DNA of 64,000 bases from Kistimonas sp964291485 (GTDB taxonomy: Bacteria > Pseudomonadota > Gammaproteobacteria > Pseudomonadales > Endozoicomonadaceae): NCBI GenBank assembly GCA_964291485.2, contig OZ220224.1:2046001-2110000 (forward strand), read 5' to 3'. The notes below the pieces were generated by a model. It was not told the DNA's origin. It did no database searches and worked only from the letters and a program-made list of their open reading frames with translations. A program made the translations under genes and the position numbers. Below are positions 26,846 to 35,946 of this stretch, in pieces (the first letter of the stretch is position 1; every line of letters starts with the position of its first letter).

Positions 26846-27178
26846 AAATCGGCACCTATATTCGAATTATGCATCAGCAGATAGCTACTGACCTTGTAGT
26901 CTTATAGTTGTATCGTGCAATTCTCATGCTCGGCATAGCGTAAAGAAGGTAGCAGCTGTTTGCTGAAGCAAGGTGGGGTGATGGTCTTGACGACCGGAAA
27001 CGTGGCAGGAGCCTTATCCTGCTGCAGGTCGTACAGCCAGTGATGGATCATAGCCCCTTTGTGATGATTAACCCGTACAGGCTGGTGGTACGGTGGGAAT
27101 CATGCGAAATCAACAACGTTTTCGTCCTGTTCAGGCCGCGTTGCTCTGTTTCGTTTGACATCTTTAACAGGAATGACA
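26846..27178 (+). promoter_or_regulatory. rpsA promoter/leader region with two strong hairpins
   Basis: 333 bases without a gene between cmk and rpsA. Two clear stems lie in the second half: GCAGGA/TCCTGC (27005-27010 with 27017-27022, 6-base loop) and CCGTAC/GTACGG (27073-27078 with 27088-27093, 9-base loop). A weaker TTGC/GCAA stem lies near 26960. S1 mRNA in enterics has a structured leader of successive hairpins that drives efficient initiation without a strong Shine-Dalgarno and mediates S1 autoregulation. The weak ribosome site here and the hairpin series fit that model; function is inferred. Confidence 0.55.
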
Positions 27179-28858
27179 ATGACTGAATGCTTTGCCGACC
27201 TCTTCGAAGAGAGTCTGAAAGAGATTGAAATGAAGCCTGGTTCCATCATCGATGGTATCGTGGTTGATATTGATGGCGACTGGGTTATCGTTCACGCCGG
27301 ACTGAAATCCGAGGGTGTTATCCCTGTGGAGCAGTTCCGCGCTGAGAACGGTGAGCTGACCATTCAGGTGGGCGACACTGTTCAGGTAGCTCTGGATGCA
27401 GTCGAAGACGGTTTCGGCGAAACCAAGCTGTCCCGTGAAAAGGCCAAGCGTGCCGAATCCTGGAAAGAGCTTGAGAAAGCCTTTGAGGCCAATGACGTGG
27501 TCAAGGGTATTATCAGCGGCAAGGTCAAGGGTGGCTTCACTGTTGACGTCAGCACGATTCGTGCGTTCCTGCCTGGTTCTCTGGTTGATGTCCGTCCGGT
27601 TCGCGACACTGCGCACCTGGAAGGCAAAGAGCTGGACTTTAAGGTTATCAAGCTGGATCAGAAGCGCAACAACGTGGTTGTTTCCCGTCGTGCCGTTCTG
27701 GAAGCTGAAAACAGCGCTGAGCGTGACGCACTGCTGGGCACCCTGCAGGAAGGTCTGGAAGTCAAGGGTATCGTTAAGAACCTGACTGACTACGGCGCGT
27801 TCGTTGACCTGGGTGGTGTTGACGGTCTGCTGCACATCACTGACATGGCGTGGAAGCGTATCAAGCATCCGAGCGAAATCGTTAACGTTGGTGACGAAAT
27901 CAACGTCAAGGTGCTGAAGTTCGATCGCGAGCGCAACCGTGTTTCCCTGGGTCTGAAGCAGCTGGGCGAAGATCCGTGGATTGCTATCAAGAATCGCTTC
28001 CCTGAAGGTACCCGTGTATCCGGTCACGTTACCAACCTGACTGATTACGGCTGCTTCGTAGAGCTGGAAGAAGGCGTTGAAGGTCTGGTTCACGTATCCG
28101 AAATGGATTGGACCAACAAGAACATTCACCCGAGCAAGGTTGTTTCCCTGGGTGATGAAGTTGAAGTTATGGTGCTGGATATCGACGAAGAGCGTCGTCG
28201 TATCTCCCTGGGTATCAAGCAATGCAAAGCTAACCCATGGGAAGAGTTCTCCGGTCAGCATAACAAGGGCGACAAGATCTCCGGTAACATCAAGTCCATC
28301 ACCGATTTTGGTATCTTTATTGGTCTGGAAGGTGGTATCGACGGTCTGGTTCACCTGTCTGACATCAGCTGGAACGAAGGCGGCGAAGAAGCTGTTCGCA
28401 ACTACAAGAAGGGCGAAGAAGTCGAAGCCGTTGTTCTGTCTATCGATGCAGAGCGTGAGCGTATCTCCCTGGGCATCAAGCAGCTGGATTCCGATCCGTT
28501 TGCCATGTATGCCGACACCAACCCCAAGGGCACTATCGTAAAGGGTGTGGTGAAGGAAGTGACCGCGAAGGCTGCTATCGTAGAGCTGGGTGAAGAAATT
28601 GAAGGTACTCTGAAGGCTTCCGAAATCAGCCGTGACCGCGTTGAAGATGCGACTAACGTGCTGAAGGAAGGCGAAGAGATCGAAGCTCGCATTATCAGCA
28701 TTGATCGTAAGAGCCGCGTCATTAGCCTGTCCATCAAGGCTAAGGACGAAGCTGACGAGAAAGCTGCCATGAAAGAGCTGCGCAGCAAGCAGGACGAGCC
28801 CGCAGCTGGTCCTACCACCATCGGTGACCTGATCAAGGCACAGATGGAAGGCAAGTAA
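27179..28858 (+). CDS. rpsA: 30S ribosomal protein S1
   Basis: 559 residues with six S1/OB-fold repeats. It binds mRNA and delivers it to the 30S subunit. The N-terminal MTECFADLFEESLKEIEM is the ribosome-docking part. The repeats are visible from recurrent KNLTDYGAFVDLGGVDGLLH, TNLTDYGCFVELEEGVEGLVH and KSITDFGIFIGLEGGIDGLVH blocks, each followed by RISLGIKQ-type ends. I start at ATG 27179, which gives the canonical N-terminus; longer readings to TTG 27155 add eight non-conserved residues. Strong codon bias fits high expression and explains a long spurious open frame on the opposite strand. Confidence 0.98.
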   Translation: MTECFADLFEESLKEIEMKPGSIIDGIVVDIDGDWVIVHAGLKSEGVIPVEQFRAENGELTIQVGDTVQVALDAVEDGFGETKLSREKAKRAESWKELEKAFEANDVVKGIISGKVKGGFTVDVSTIRAFLPGSLVDVRPVRDTAHLEGKELDFKVIKLDQKRNNVVVSRRAVLEAENSAERDALLGTLQEGLEVKGIVKNLTDYGAFVDLGGVDGLLHITDMAWKRIKHPSEIVNVGDEINVKVLKFDRERNRVSLGLKQLGEDPWIAIKNRFPEGTRVSGHVTNLTDYGCFVELEEGVEGLVHVSEMDWTNKNIHPSKVVSLGDEVEVMVLDIDEERRRISLGIKQCKANPWEEFSGQHNKGDKISGNIKSITDFGIFIGLEGGIDGLVHLSDISWNEGGEEAVRNYKKGEEVEAVVLSIDAERERISLGIKQLDSDPFAMYADTNPKGTIVKGVVKEVTAKAAIVELGEEIEGTLKASEISRDRVEDATNVLKEGEEIEARIISIDRKSRVISLSIKAKDEADEKAAMKELRSKQDEPAAGPTTIGDLIKAQMEGK

Positions 28859-28886
28859 GTCTAGCGACTGAATTGCTGTAAAAAAA

Positions 28887-28912
28887 CCGCCGGTCTGACC
28901 GGCGGTTTTTTT
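28887..28912 (+). terminator. Intrinsic terminator of rpsA
   Basis: CCGCCGGT-CTG-ACCGGCGG (28887-28905), a perfect eight-base-pair GC-rich stem with a three-base loop, followed by TTTTTTT and preceded by an A-run. It is a textbook Rho-independent terminator 28 bases after the rpsA stop, so ihfB must have its own promoter in 28913-29080. Confidence 0.93.
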
Positions 28913-29080
28913 ATGCTTATCAATAAGTTGCTTGATTATCAGGGGGGAATTGGCTAGCTTAGAATTTTAGGCTCACGGGTTCCGGGCAGTGAATTATCAG
29001 GCGTGTGAATTGTGTATACGCTTCGTCCGGTACGGGAGGCATGGGGGCGCGGTAACCTGCCGTGATGAGGGAAGCACACT

Positions 29081-29383
29081 ATGACACGATCGGAATTAAT
29101 AGAGCGTATAGCTGAAGCGCAGGATCAGTTGATGCTCAAGGATGTTGAGCTGGCGGTAAAGGCCATCATTGATCAGTTGTCCGGCGCATTATCATCGGGT
29201 GCGCGAATAGAGATTCGCGGGTTCGGTAGCTTCTCTCTCCATTATCGTGCGCCGAGAAAGGGCAGGAATCCTAAAACTGGTGAAACTGTCGCGCTTTCCG
29301 GTAAATATGTTCCTCATTTTAAACCCGGCAAAGAGCTGCGTGAGCGCGTGAATCAGGCGGCACTGGACGGTGTTGGCCGGTAA
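29081..29383 (+). CDS. ihfB: Integration host factor subunit beta
   Basis: 100-residue DNA-bending protein of the HU/IHF family. MTRSELIERIAEAQDQL opens the helical dimer part, and the DNA-intercalating arm contains RIEIRGFGSFSLHYR, then RAPRKGRNPKTGE and VPHFKPGKELRERVN. It pairs with IhfA to form the heterodimer. The order rpsA-ihfB-lapA-lapB is conserved in gammaproteobacteria. It is separated from rpsA by a strong terminator. Confidence 0.97.
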   Translation: MTRSELIERIAEAQDQLMLKDVELAVKAIIDQLSGALSSGARIEIRGFGSFSLHYRAPRKGRNPKTGETVALSGKYVPHFKPGKELRERVNQAALDGVGR

Positions 29384-29403
29384 TAATTCGGGTATGTGAC
29401 AAC

Positions 29404-29715
29404 ATGGTCATCAGGTGGATGCGTCTTTTGCTGTGGTCTGTTCTGGCTATAGCGCTTTTTTTCTTGCTGTTTTCTTTCGTGCTGGAAAACCCTGCTGAAG
29501 TCTCACTGACTATCGTTGGTTATCCTCTGGCACCTGCTTCTATTTCGGTGGTTGTTATTGTCGGTTTTTTGCTGGGTGGTCTGGTTGGTGTTTGTTCCGG
29601 CGCGGTTATGGTGGCGCGGTTCCGGGTCAGGAATGTGCTTCTAAAGCGTAAAAACGAGCAGCTTGAAGCGGAGGTCAAAAAGTTGAGAATGAATGCGCTG
29701 AAAGGGTTGAGCTGA
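29404..29715 (+). CDS. lapA: LapA, inner-membrane partner of LapB
   Basis: 103 residues: two transmembrane helices (about 6-28 and 42-66), then a cytosolic coiled segment (RNVLLKRKNEQLEAEVKKLR). This is the LapA/YciS (DUF1049) architecture, with the family pattern ENPAEVSLTIVGY between the helices. LapA works with LapB in assembly and control of lipopolysaccharide synthesis. It starts 20 bases after ihfB and ends 3 bases before lapB. Confidence 0.92.
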   Translation: MVIRWMRLLLWSVLAIALFFLLFSFVLENPAEVSLTIVGYPLAPASISVVVIVGFLLGGLVGVCSGAVMVARFRVRNVLLKRKNEQLEAEVKKLRMNALKGLS

Positions 29716-29718
29716 TCG

Positions 29719-30894
29719 ATGTTTGACCCCCTTTTGCTGGCGCTAATCCTGGTATCCATGGCGGCTGGCTTTTTCCTAGGATATCGTCAGCGCAAACAGT
29801 CGCAACGTCAGCGGCAGGATGGATCGCTCAACAGCGAATACTTTGTCGGTCTCAATTACCTGTTGAATGAGCAGACTGATGAGGCGATTGAGTCATTCAT
29901 CAAGGCGCTGGAAATTAATGCGGATACGATTGATACCTACATTGTGCTGGGGCGTTTGTTTCGGCGTCGTGGTGAGATCGAAAAAGCGATTCAGGCCCAT
30001 CAAGACCTGCTTGCCAGGCCGAGCCTGAGTCGCGAGCAGTCCCTCCGTGTCCAGCTGGAGCTGGCGCATGATTATATCAAGGCGGGATTGCTGGATCGTG
30101 GTGAATCATTGCTTGAGGATATGCTGAAAACGCCCTGGTCAGGGGCGGATGAGTCTGTCCAGTTGCTCTTATCGGTGTATGAGCAGGAGAAAGAGTGGCA
30201 GAGAGCAATTGATGTGATTCATCAGGCACAAGGTGTCGAGAGTCATCGTTACCAGCATCAGTTAGCCCATTATCACTGTGAGCTCGCGGAAGCGGCGCTT
30301 GAAGGTAATGATGTACTGACTGCCCGGAAAAATCTTCGCCTCGCATTTGCCCGGGATCGGGATAATGTCCGTGCAACATTGATTCTCGGAAGCCTTGAGT
30401 GCTCGTTGAAAAATTACCGGGAGTCTGCACGTATTCTGCAGCGCATCTATCAGCAGAATCCACTGTTTATCTCTGAAAGTATCCCATTACTTGAGCGCTG
30501 TTTTGAGGCGTTGTGGTCCAGTCGTGGGCTGTCCGTTTATCTTGGGAAGTGCTTGCGTGAGTATCCTTCAGCGGCGGTTGTGCTGGCTTCTGCCAGGCTG
30601 ATTGCGCGACAGCAGGGAGATAAGGAGGCAGGGCGCTTTATTGCTGAGCAGATTGTAAAGCGACCTTCGCTGAAAGGTTTGAACGCGCTGATTGATCTCA
30701 ATATTGAAAATACGGAAGGCCGTCCGAGGCAAAATCTGATGTTGTTGCGAGAGCTAACTGGGCGCCTGCTTGAGAGTAAACCTGTGTATCGTTGTACGCA
30801 GTGTGGCTTTGATGGAAAAACACTTCACTGGCGTTGTCCCCGGTGTCATGAGTGGGGAACGACAGAACCCATAATGGGGATAGAGGGCGAGTAG
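29719..30894 (+). CDS. lapB: LapB, TPR/rubredoxin-type regulator of LPS synthesis
   Basis: 391 residues: one N-terminal transmembrane helix (LLALILVSMAAGFFLGY), then a chain of TPR repeats beginning FVGLNYLLNEQTDEAIESFIKAL, ending in a rubredoxin-like zinc knuckle CTQCG...CPRCHEWG at residues about 357-380. LapB (YciM) guides FtsH degradation of LpxC and so sets LPS levels. Its position next to an LPS/polysaccharide cluster here is a conserved backbone feature, not evidence of joint regulation. Confidence 0.95.
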   Translation: MFDPLLLALILVSMAAGFFLGYRQRKQSQRQRQDGSLNSEYFVGLNYLLNEQTDEAIESFIKALEINADTIDTYIVLGRLFRRRGEIEKAIQAHQDLLARPSLSREQSLRVQLELAHDYIKAGLLDRGESLLEDMLKTPWSGADESVQLLLSVYEQEKEWQRAIDVIHQAQGVESHRYQHQLAHYHCELAEAALEGNDVLTARKNLRLAFARDRDNVRATLILGSLECSLKNYRESARILQRIYQQNPLFISESIPLLERCFEALWSSRGLSVYLGKCLREYPSAAVVLASARLIARQQGDKEAGRFIAEQIVKRPSLKGLNALIDLNIENTEGRPRQNLMLLRELTGRLLESKPVYRCTQCGFDGKTLHWRCPRCHEWGTTEPIMGIEGE

Positions 30895-31056
30895 GTTGTC
30901 AGGTTTTTCTGAAGAGGTGGTGTGCCAAGTGTCAGCTTTGTGGGCGTTTTGGCTTCTGCGCTAAATGGTCTGCAAGATGCATTGTAAATTACCATGCTGT
31001 ATACTTGTTCAGAATTTTGCCCCACCCGTGCTCACGTCTGAGAGATCGCATTACTC

Positions 31057-31773
31057 ATGATTTCATCCGCTTCCAGCTGCTCTTCACCTGTCATTGTCGC
31101 CCTGGATTATCCTGATGTTGCATCGGCGCTTGCTATGGCAGATAGGCTGGATCCTGCGATGTGTCGTGTGAAAGTGGGTAAGGAGTTGTTTACCTGTGCA
31201 GGGCCTGCTGTGGTTGAAGCGCTGCAGCATAAAGGATTTGATGTTTTTCTTGATCTGAAATTTCATGATATCCCTAATACAACCAGTAAAGCGGTTGCCG
31301 CTGCGGCCAGATTGGGGGTGTGGATGGTGAATGTGCATGCGTCAGGCGGTCGTCGAATGATGGAGGCCTGTCGTGAAGAACTTGAGCGGCTTCAACTGGA
31401 ACGACTGCCGTTGCTAATCGCGGTTACTGTACTCACTAGCATGAGTGATGAAGAACTGCTCGAAATTGGCTACAAGTCTGGCTCTGCAGAGATGGTGCAG
31501 CATCTCGCCGCTTTATCTGCAAGAAGTGGTATGGATGGTGTCGTATGCTCGGCTCAGGAGGCTGCGATGCTCAAGCAGTCTCATGGTGCCGATTTCAAGC
31601 TGGTTACCCCCGGAATTCGTCCGGAAAATTCTGATATAAATGACCAGCGTCGTATTGTAACGCCGGCTCAAGCTGTGCAGAATGGTAGTGATTGTCTGGT
31701 TATTGGTCGACCGATTACACAGGCTAAAGAACCAGTTAGCGTGCTGGAGACGATCATCGCCAGCCTGAGCTGA
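31057..31773 (+). CDS. pyrF: Orotidine 5-phosphate decarboxylase
   Basis: Last step of UMP synthesis, 238 residues in a TIM-barrel. Active-site motifs: IVALDYPD at the first strand, VKVGKELF, the catalytic FLDLKFHDIPNTT near residue 68 (the Asp/Lys tetrad), VNVHASGG, TPGIRP and VIGRPITQA. It lies 162 bases after lapB, with the ATG at 31057; a nearby TATACT may be a -10 element but no matching -35 was found. rfaH follows after 19 bases. Confidence 0.96.
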   Translation: MISSASSCSSPVIVALDYPDVASALAMADRLDPAMCRVKVGKELFTCAGPAVVEALQHKGFDVFLDLKFHDIPNTTSKAVAAAARLGVWMVNVHASGGRRMMEACREELERLQLERLPLLIAVTVLTSMSDEELLEIGYKSGSAEMVQHLAALSARSGMDGVVCSAQEAAMLKQSHGADFKLVTPGIRPENSDINDQRRIVTPAQAVQNGSDCLVIGRPITQAKEPVSVLETIIASLS

Positions 31774-31792
31774 ACAACAGGGAAAAACTCTT

Positions 31793-32266
31793 ATGGATGA
31801 GTGGTATTTGCTTCGTAGCAAGCCCCGGCAGGAGCTGCGGGCTGTCGAAAACCTGGAGCGGCAGGGGTTTACAGCCTACTGCCCTATGCTGCAGAAAAAG
31901 AAAGCCAGAGTGGAGCCTTTGTTTCCTGGTTATGTCTTTCTTCAGCATGAAGCGTTCGACGATAATCCTGACTATGGCAAAGTGCGGTCGACACGTGGCG
32001 TGATGACGTTTGTTCGCTTTGGTGATGAGTTTGCCAAGGTGCCTGAAGATCTGCTTGAAGGGGTTCGTCATCAAGAGCAAAGTCTAATGGGTGCTCCAGC
32101 CTTTGAGGCAGGTCAGATGGTTGAGTTTGCTGATGGTCCTTTCGCTGAAATTCAGGCGGTTTATCTGTGTGACCGTGGTGAAGAGCGTAGTGTTGTATTG
32201 CTTAATGTGTTAAATCGTGAGCAGCGACTGGTTGTTCGAACTGATACTCTACGCAAGCAAAGCTGA
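31793..32266 (+). CDS. rfaH: Transcription antiterminator RfaH
   Basis: 157-residue NusG paralogue with an NGN domain (WYLLRSKPRQELRAVENLERQGFTAYCPM, then PLFPGYVFLQ) and a C-terminal KOW part (MVEFADGPFAEIQAVYL, ending LVVRTDTLRKQ). RfaH binds RNA polymerase paused at ops elements, opposes Rho/polarity and recruits ribosomes for long operons with weak translation signals. An exact ops sequence lies 434 bases downstream at the head of the polysaccharide genes. It may share a transcript with pyrF (19-base gap). Confidence 0.95.
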   Translation: MDEWYLLRSKPRQELRAVENLERQGFTAYCPMLQKKKARVEPLFPGYVFLQHEAFDDNPDYGKVRSTRGVMTFVRFGDEFAKVPEDLLEGVRHQEQSLMGAPAFEAGQMVEFADGPFAEIQAVYLCDRGEERSVVLLNVLNREQRLVVRTDTLRKQS

Positions 32267-32797
32267 AGTATTTTGAGTGCGATTTCTAAGTAACGCTTGT
32301 TCGTGTTTTATTAATGTTTTCAGTGTTATTGCGACCTTATCAACACGCATTTAGTGATGATTGCTCCAGTTTGGTCGTCGTTTCATGAGTCTCAATTTTC
32401 TTTTACTCTCAAAATGTTAGCAGATGCGAAAGTCAAGATTGCATCTCGTTTGTGAGCACGTAGAATTCACATATCTTTTTTGTTTTGGCTTAGTTGGGTA
32501 GGTGTAATGTGTAGTCATTTTTGTCATTTGCCAAGACACGCATGTGACTGCTTTTTGTGCGGTCAGCCAAACTTCAAACCATTGTTTTAGTCATTCAGGC
32601 AGACGTCACCATCGGTGTACAGGAGTGAGTGTAAGCAGGTAATTTCAGCTCCCAACATGTACCTACCGCAGTTCCAGCAAATGCGTTTTGAAGTTGGCGG
32701 GCGGTAGCGTGTCTGGGATTTATTGCTGTTGCCTGAGTGCTCATGCCACTGCGAATGCGTCATAACACATTCGGATTTATCTCAAAGATACTTACTG
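32267..32797 (+). other. Leader region of the polysaccharide operon
   Basis: 531 bases between rfaH and the first glycosyltransferase, with no credible gene and a drop in GC compared with the left side. The promoter and long 5' leader of the surface-polysaccharide operon should be here, with the ops element at 32700-32711 near its end. I see no clear terminator for rfaH and no promoter strong enough to call. Confidence 0.6.
32700..32711 (+). promoter_or_regulatory. ops (operon polarity suppressor) element
   Basis: GGCGGTAGCGTG matches the ops core used by RfaH in E. coli LPS, capsule and haemolysin operons. It lies in a long untranslated leader 86 bases before the first glycosyltransferase start, and 434 bases after rfaH itself. 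Upstream bases resemble a partial JUMPstart region. RfaH recruitment here is a strong inference. Confidence 0.9.
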
Positions 32798-33706
32798 ATG
32801 AAAGATGAGAAACCGCTGTTTAGTATAGTGATACCCACCTATAACTATGCTGACAGCTTGCCACGGGCGTTGGAGTCTGTACTTCAACAGCCGGGAAAGG
32901 ATTATGAAGTTCTGGTTGTCGATGATGGATCCACTGACAACACGAAAGCTGTTATTGAAAATCTCATATCATCCTATCCTGACCGGTTTAACGCAGTATC
33001 CAGAGAGAACTCTGGCCCTGCAGCAACCAGGAATTATGGGATCCATCATACATCCGGTGACTGGCTGATATTTCTGGATGCTGACGATGAGCTAATGCCA
33101 GATACCCTGGCCGAATTGCGTAAGTTCATTACTGACTACAAGGCTGTGCGTTTAATCGTAGGTGGTCATATGGTTGCAGAGTCTGATGGTAGTGAGCGCT
33201 ACCGTGGTGTGAAAGCTTTGCCCGAAAATGCCGAGGCTTGTCTTGTCGGTTATCTGCTGAAAAAGACCATAACACCATCAAATGGTGCGACCGCTATGCA
33301 CAGAAGCATTTTTGAACATTGCCGCTATCCAGAACAGTTCCGCAATTCTGAAGATATTCCTGTTTTTGCCTATGCTTTGACAAATTTTAAAAGCGCTGCG
33401 CTCGATAAACCCCTGAATCGTATCTATAAGCATGCCGATAGCCTCAGGCATAATCTCAAATACGCAAATGATATTGGTACTCGCCTGATTGAAGAGGTCT
33501 TCCGGAAAGACTACATTCCAGAGAATCTTCAAAAATACAAGCGTATTTATGCAGGCCAACGTTGTTTATCGTTATTCAGGACGTTTTATCTTGCCGGGCA
33601 AAAGCAAATTGCTTTGGCCTATTATCGGGAGGCGCTGCGCTATGACTGGCGTGCGCTCTTGAAGTTCTCGTATACAAAAAAAGCGATTCGTCTACTTGTC
33701 GCTTGA
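32798..33706 (+). CDS. Family 2 glycosyltransferase
   Basis: About 302 residues from ATG 32798; a longer reading from 32723 adds 25 unlike residues and lies in the leader. The GT-A/GT2 nucleotide-sugar fold is clear: FSIVIPTYNYADSLPRALESVL, then VVDDGSTDNT, NSGPAATRNYGIHHTSGDWLIFLDADDEL with the metal-binding DxD (DAD), and an ED-type acceptor motif near NSEDIPVF. No transmembrane segment is evident. It should add one sugar to the lipid-linked repeat or LPS core in the cytoplasm; donor and acceptor cannot be deduced. First gene after the ops element. Confidence 0.88.
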   Translation: MKDEKPLFSIVIPTYNYADSLPRALESVLQQPGKDYEVLVVDDGSTDNTKAVIENLISSYPDRFNAVSRENSGPAATRNYGIHHTSGDWLIFLDADDELMPDTLAELRKFITDYKAVRLIVGGHMVAESDGSERYRGVKALPENAEACLVGYLLKKTITPSNGATAMHRSIFEHCRYPEQFRNSEDIPVFAYALTNFKSAALDKPLNRIYKHADSLRHNLKYANDIGTRLIEEVFRKDYIPENLQKYKRIYAGQRCLSLFRTFYLAGQKQIALAYYREALRYDWRALLKFSYTKKAIRLLVA

Positions 33707-33730
33707 TACCACATATTGAATGATTGATTA

Positions 33731-34849
33731 ATGACGTCGAAACTACGCATTCTGCAATTACAGAATAACTTTAATGTCAATGAGTCTGATCTTGCTGAAC
33801 AAATCATCAAAGGGCTTGATGGTGAACGCTTTGACATTACAACCGCTTTTTTGAAAAAAAAACCAAGCGCGGGTGATCAACTTAGTGCTGCAGAGCGATC
33901 GGTGTATTTTGATTTTAGTAGCAGGCAGTTGAAAGGTTTGCAACGATATTTAGCTCTTTATCGGCTATACCGTTTTTGCAAAAAAAATCAATTCGATGTG
34001 GTGATCTGCCATCGATTCAAGCCGACTCACCTGTTTTTATTGCTCAGTCGGTTTTTACCATTTCAATTATGTATAAGCGTTACACATGGTCTTGGTGATT
34101 TCGATCGTCGCTACCGTCAGAAAGTGGTTAACCGTTTAGTTCAGGATAACTGGCGTTTTGTTGGTGTTTCTAAAGCCGTTAAAAATGATTTGATCAAGCA
34201 TTGTCATAACCTGAATGATAAAAATACGCTGGTGATAAACAATGCGATTGATATTAAGCGGGCACATGATGTTCAGCATGCGCGTGATAAAGCACGTGAA
34301 ATGCTGTGTATTGATAGCCAGCGCTTTGTGTTTGGAACAATTGGCAGACTTGTACCAGTAAAAGGGCATAAGTATTTGATCGAGGCTGCAAGGTTGCTTA
34401 AGGATAAGTATCCTGCCATGCAAGTTGTGATTATTGGTGGTGGACGCCTTGAACAAGCGCTGCAGAAGCAAATTGATGAAAATCAGTTAACTGATGTCGT
34501 TAAACTGGTGGGTTGGAAAGATAATGCTCTGCAATATGTCAGGGCTTTTGATGTATTTGTATTGCCGTCTCTCAGTGAAGGCATGCCCATATCTCTGCTG
34601 GAAGCGATGAGTGGTGCTCTTCCGACAATTGGTAGTGATATTCCTTCGATACGCCCTGTTATCGAAAAGGTAGGCAAGTTGTTTAAGCCTGAAGATACTG
34701 AATCATTGGCAGAGGCTATGGAAACCTATCTGCAAATGTCGCCTGAACAGATTACACAATCAGGTAATGAGCATCTGGACTACCTTCAGGCCAATCATGC
34801 GATAGAAGATTACAGGCGCCAATACAGACAATTGATTGAGCAGAGATAA
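33731..34849 (+). CDS. Family 4 glycosyltransferase
   Basis: 372 residues with a GT-B fold. The C-terminal Glycos_transf_1 domain has RFVFGTIGRLVPVKGHKYLIEAARLL, VVIIGGGRLEQAL, VKLVGWKDNALQYVRAFDVFVLPSLSEGMPISLLEAMS, which includes the E-x7-E motif of GT4 retaining enzymes. The N-terminal domain begins LRILQLQNNFNVNESDLAEQI. The start ATG at 33731 is 24 bases after the previous stop. It probably acts in LPS core or O-unit assembly; the sugar is unknown. Confidence 0.88.
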   Translation: MTSKLRILQLQNNFNVNESDLAEQIIKGLDGERFDITTAFLKKKPSAGDQLSAAERSVYFDFSSRQLKGLQRYLALYRLYRFCKKNQFDVVICHRFKPTHLFLLLSRFLPFQLCISVTHGLGDFDRRYRQKVVNRLVQDNWRFVGVSKAVKNDLIKHCHNLNDKNTLVINNAIDIKRAHDVQHARDKAREMLCIDSQRFVFGTIGRLVPVKGHKYLIEAARLLKDKYPAMQVVIIGGGRLEQALQKQIDENQLTDVVKLVGWKDNALQYVRAFDVFVLPSLSEGMPISLLEAMSGALPTIGSDIPSIRPVIEKVGKLFKPEDTESLAEAMETYLQMSPEQITQSGNEHLDYLQANHAIEDYRRQYRQLIEQR

Positions 34850-34864
34850 CAGTAGTCGCTTAAT

Positions 34865-35944
34865 ATGAAGCAAAGTAACAATACGATTCTTGTAACGGGT
34901 GGCGCCGGATTTATTGGCTCAGCAGTAGTGCGCTATCTGATTAATGAGACTGAGCATACGGTTATTAATGTTGATAAATTAACCTATGCTGGCAACCTTG
35001 AGTCACTCAATACTGTGGCAAATCACCCACGTTATCACTTTTTTAAAGGTGATATCTGTGATAGTAATGTAATGGCTCAGGTTTTCAGCGAGTTTCAACC
35101 TGGTGCGATTATGCATTTGGCTGCGGAAAGCCATGTTGATCGTTCAATTGATGGCCCTGCAGACTTTATTCAGACGAACATTGTAGGCACATATATATTA
35201 CTTGAAGCGGCGCGTAATTATTGGAATACACTGGACGAGGCAGAGAAAGGCCAGTTTCGCTTCCATCATATATCGACAGATGAAGTGTATGGCGATCTTG
35301 AAAACGATACTGATCTCTTTCATGAAACGACACCCTATGCGCCTAGCTCTCCATACTCTGCGAGTAAAGCGAGTTCTGACCATTTAGTGAGATCCTGGCA
35401 CAGAACCTATGGCTTGCCGGTTGTTCTGACGAATTGCTCCAATAACTATGGCCCGTTTCATTTTCCTGAAAAGTTGATACCTCTTGTTATTCTCAATGCA
35501 CTGGAAGGTAAGGCCTTACCTGTTTATGGCAAAGGCGAGCAAATAAGAGACTGGTTATTTGTAGAAGACCATGCAAAGGCGTTGTATACCGTTTTAGCTA
35601 AAGGTGAAACCGGTGAAACTTATAACATCGGTGGTCACAATGAAAAACGTAATATCGATGTCGTCAATAGTATATGTGGTTTGCTGGAGGAGCTAGCGCC
35701 CAACAAACCCGCTGAATTAAAGCATTATAAGGACTTGATTACGTTTGTAGCTGATCGTCCCGGTCATGACCAGCGCTATGCTATCGATGCCAGCAAAATT
35801 CAGAAAACACTGGGGTGGGTGCCTGAAGAATCATTTGAAACAGGCATTAGAAAAACGGTTGCATGGTATCTGAATAATCTCGAATGGTGTCGGCATGTTC
35901 AGGACGGTACCTATCAACGAGAAAGACTGGGAAAGGGTGAGTAA
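34865..35944 (+). CDS. rmlB: dTDP-glucose 4,6-dehydratase
   Basis: Extended SDR of 359 residues converting dTDP-glucose to dTDP-4-keto-6-deoxyglucose. Markers: ILVTGGAGFIGSAVVRYL, INVDKLTYAGNLESL, LAAESHVDRSIDGP, the active-site HHISTDEVYGDL and YSASKASSDHLVRSWHRTYGLP, and NNYGPFHFPEKLIPL. This is the only rmlB in the window, so its product should feed both the adjacent FdtA/FdtB amino-sugar branch and the distant rmlD-rmlA-rmlC rhamnose branch. Two bases separate it from rmlA. Confidence 0.96.
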   Translation: MKQSNNTILVTGGAGFIGSAVVRYLINETEHTVINVDKLTYAGNLESLNTVANHPRYHFFKGDICDSNVMAQVFSEFQPGAIMHLAAESHVDRSIDGPADFIQTNIVGTYILLEAARNYWNTLDEAEKGQFRFHHISTDEVYGDLENDTDLFHETTPYAPSSPYSASKASSDHLVRSWHRTYGLPVVLTNCSNNYGPFHFPEKLIPLVILNALEGKALPVYGKGEQIRDWLFVEDHAKALYTVLAKGETGETYNIGGHNEKRNIDVVNSICGLLEELAPNKPAELKHYKDLITFVADRPGHDQRYAIDASKIQKTLGWVPEESFETGIRKTVAWYLNNLEWCRHVQDGTYQRERLGKGE

Positions 35945-35946
35945 AC

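Noticed and set aside
27164..28354. 396-codon open frame on the minus strand across rpsA
   Set aside because: It mirrors the codon bias of the highly expressed rpsA frame, has no ribosome site and no family resemblance. rpsA in this stretch is certain.
30990..31015. TATACT near 31004 as a pyrF promoter
   Set aside because: No -35 element at a suitable distance could be seen, so it is not called.
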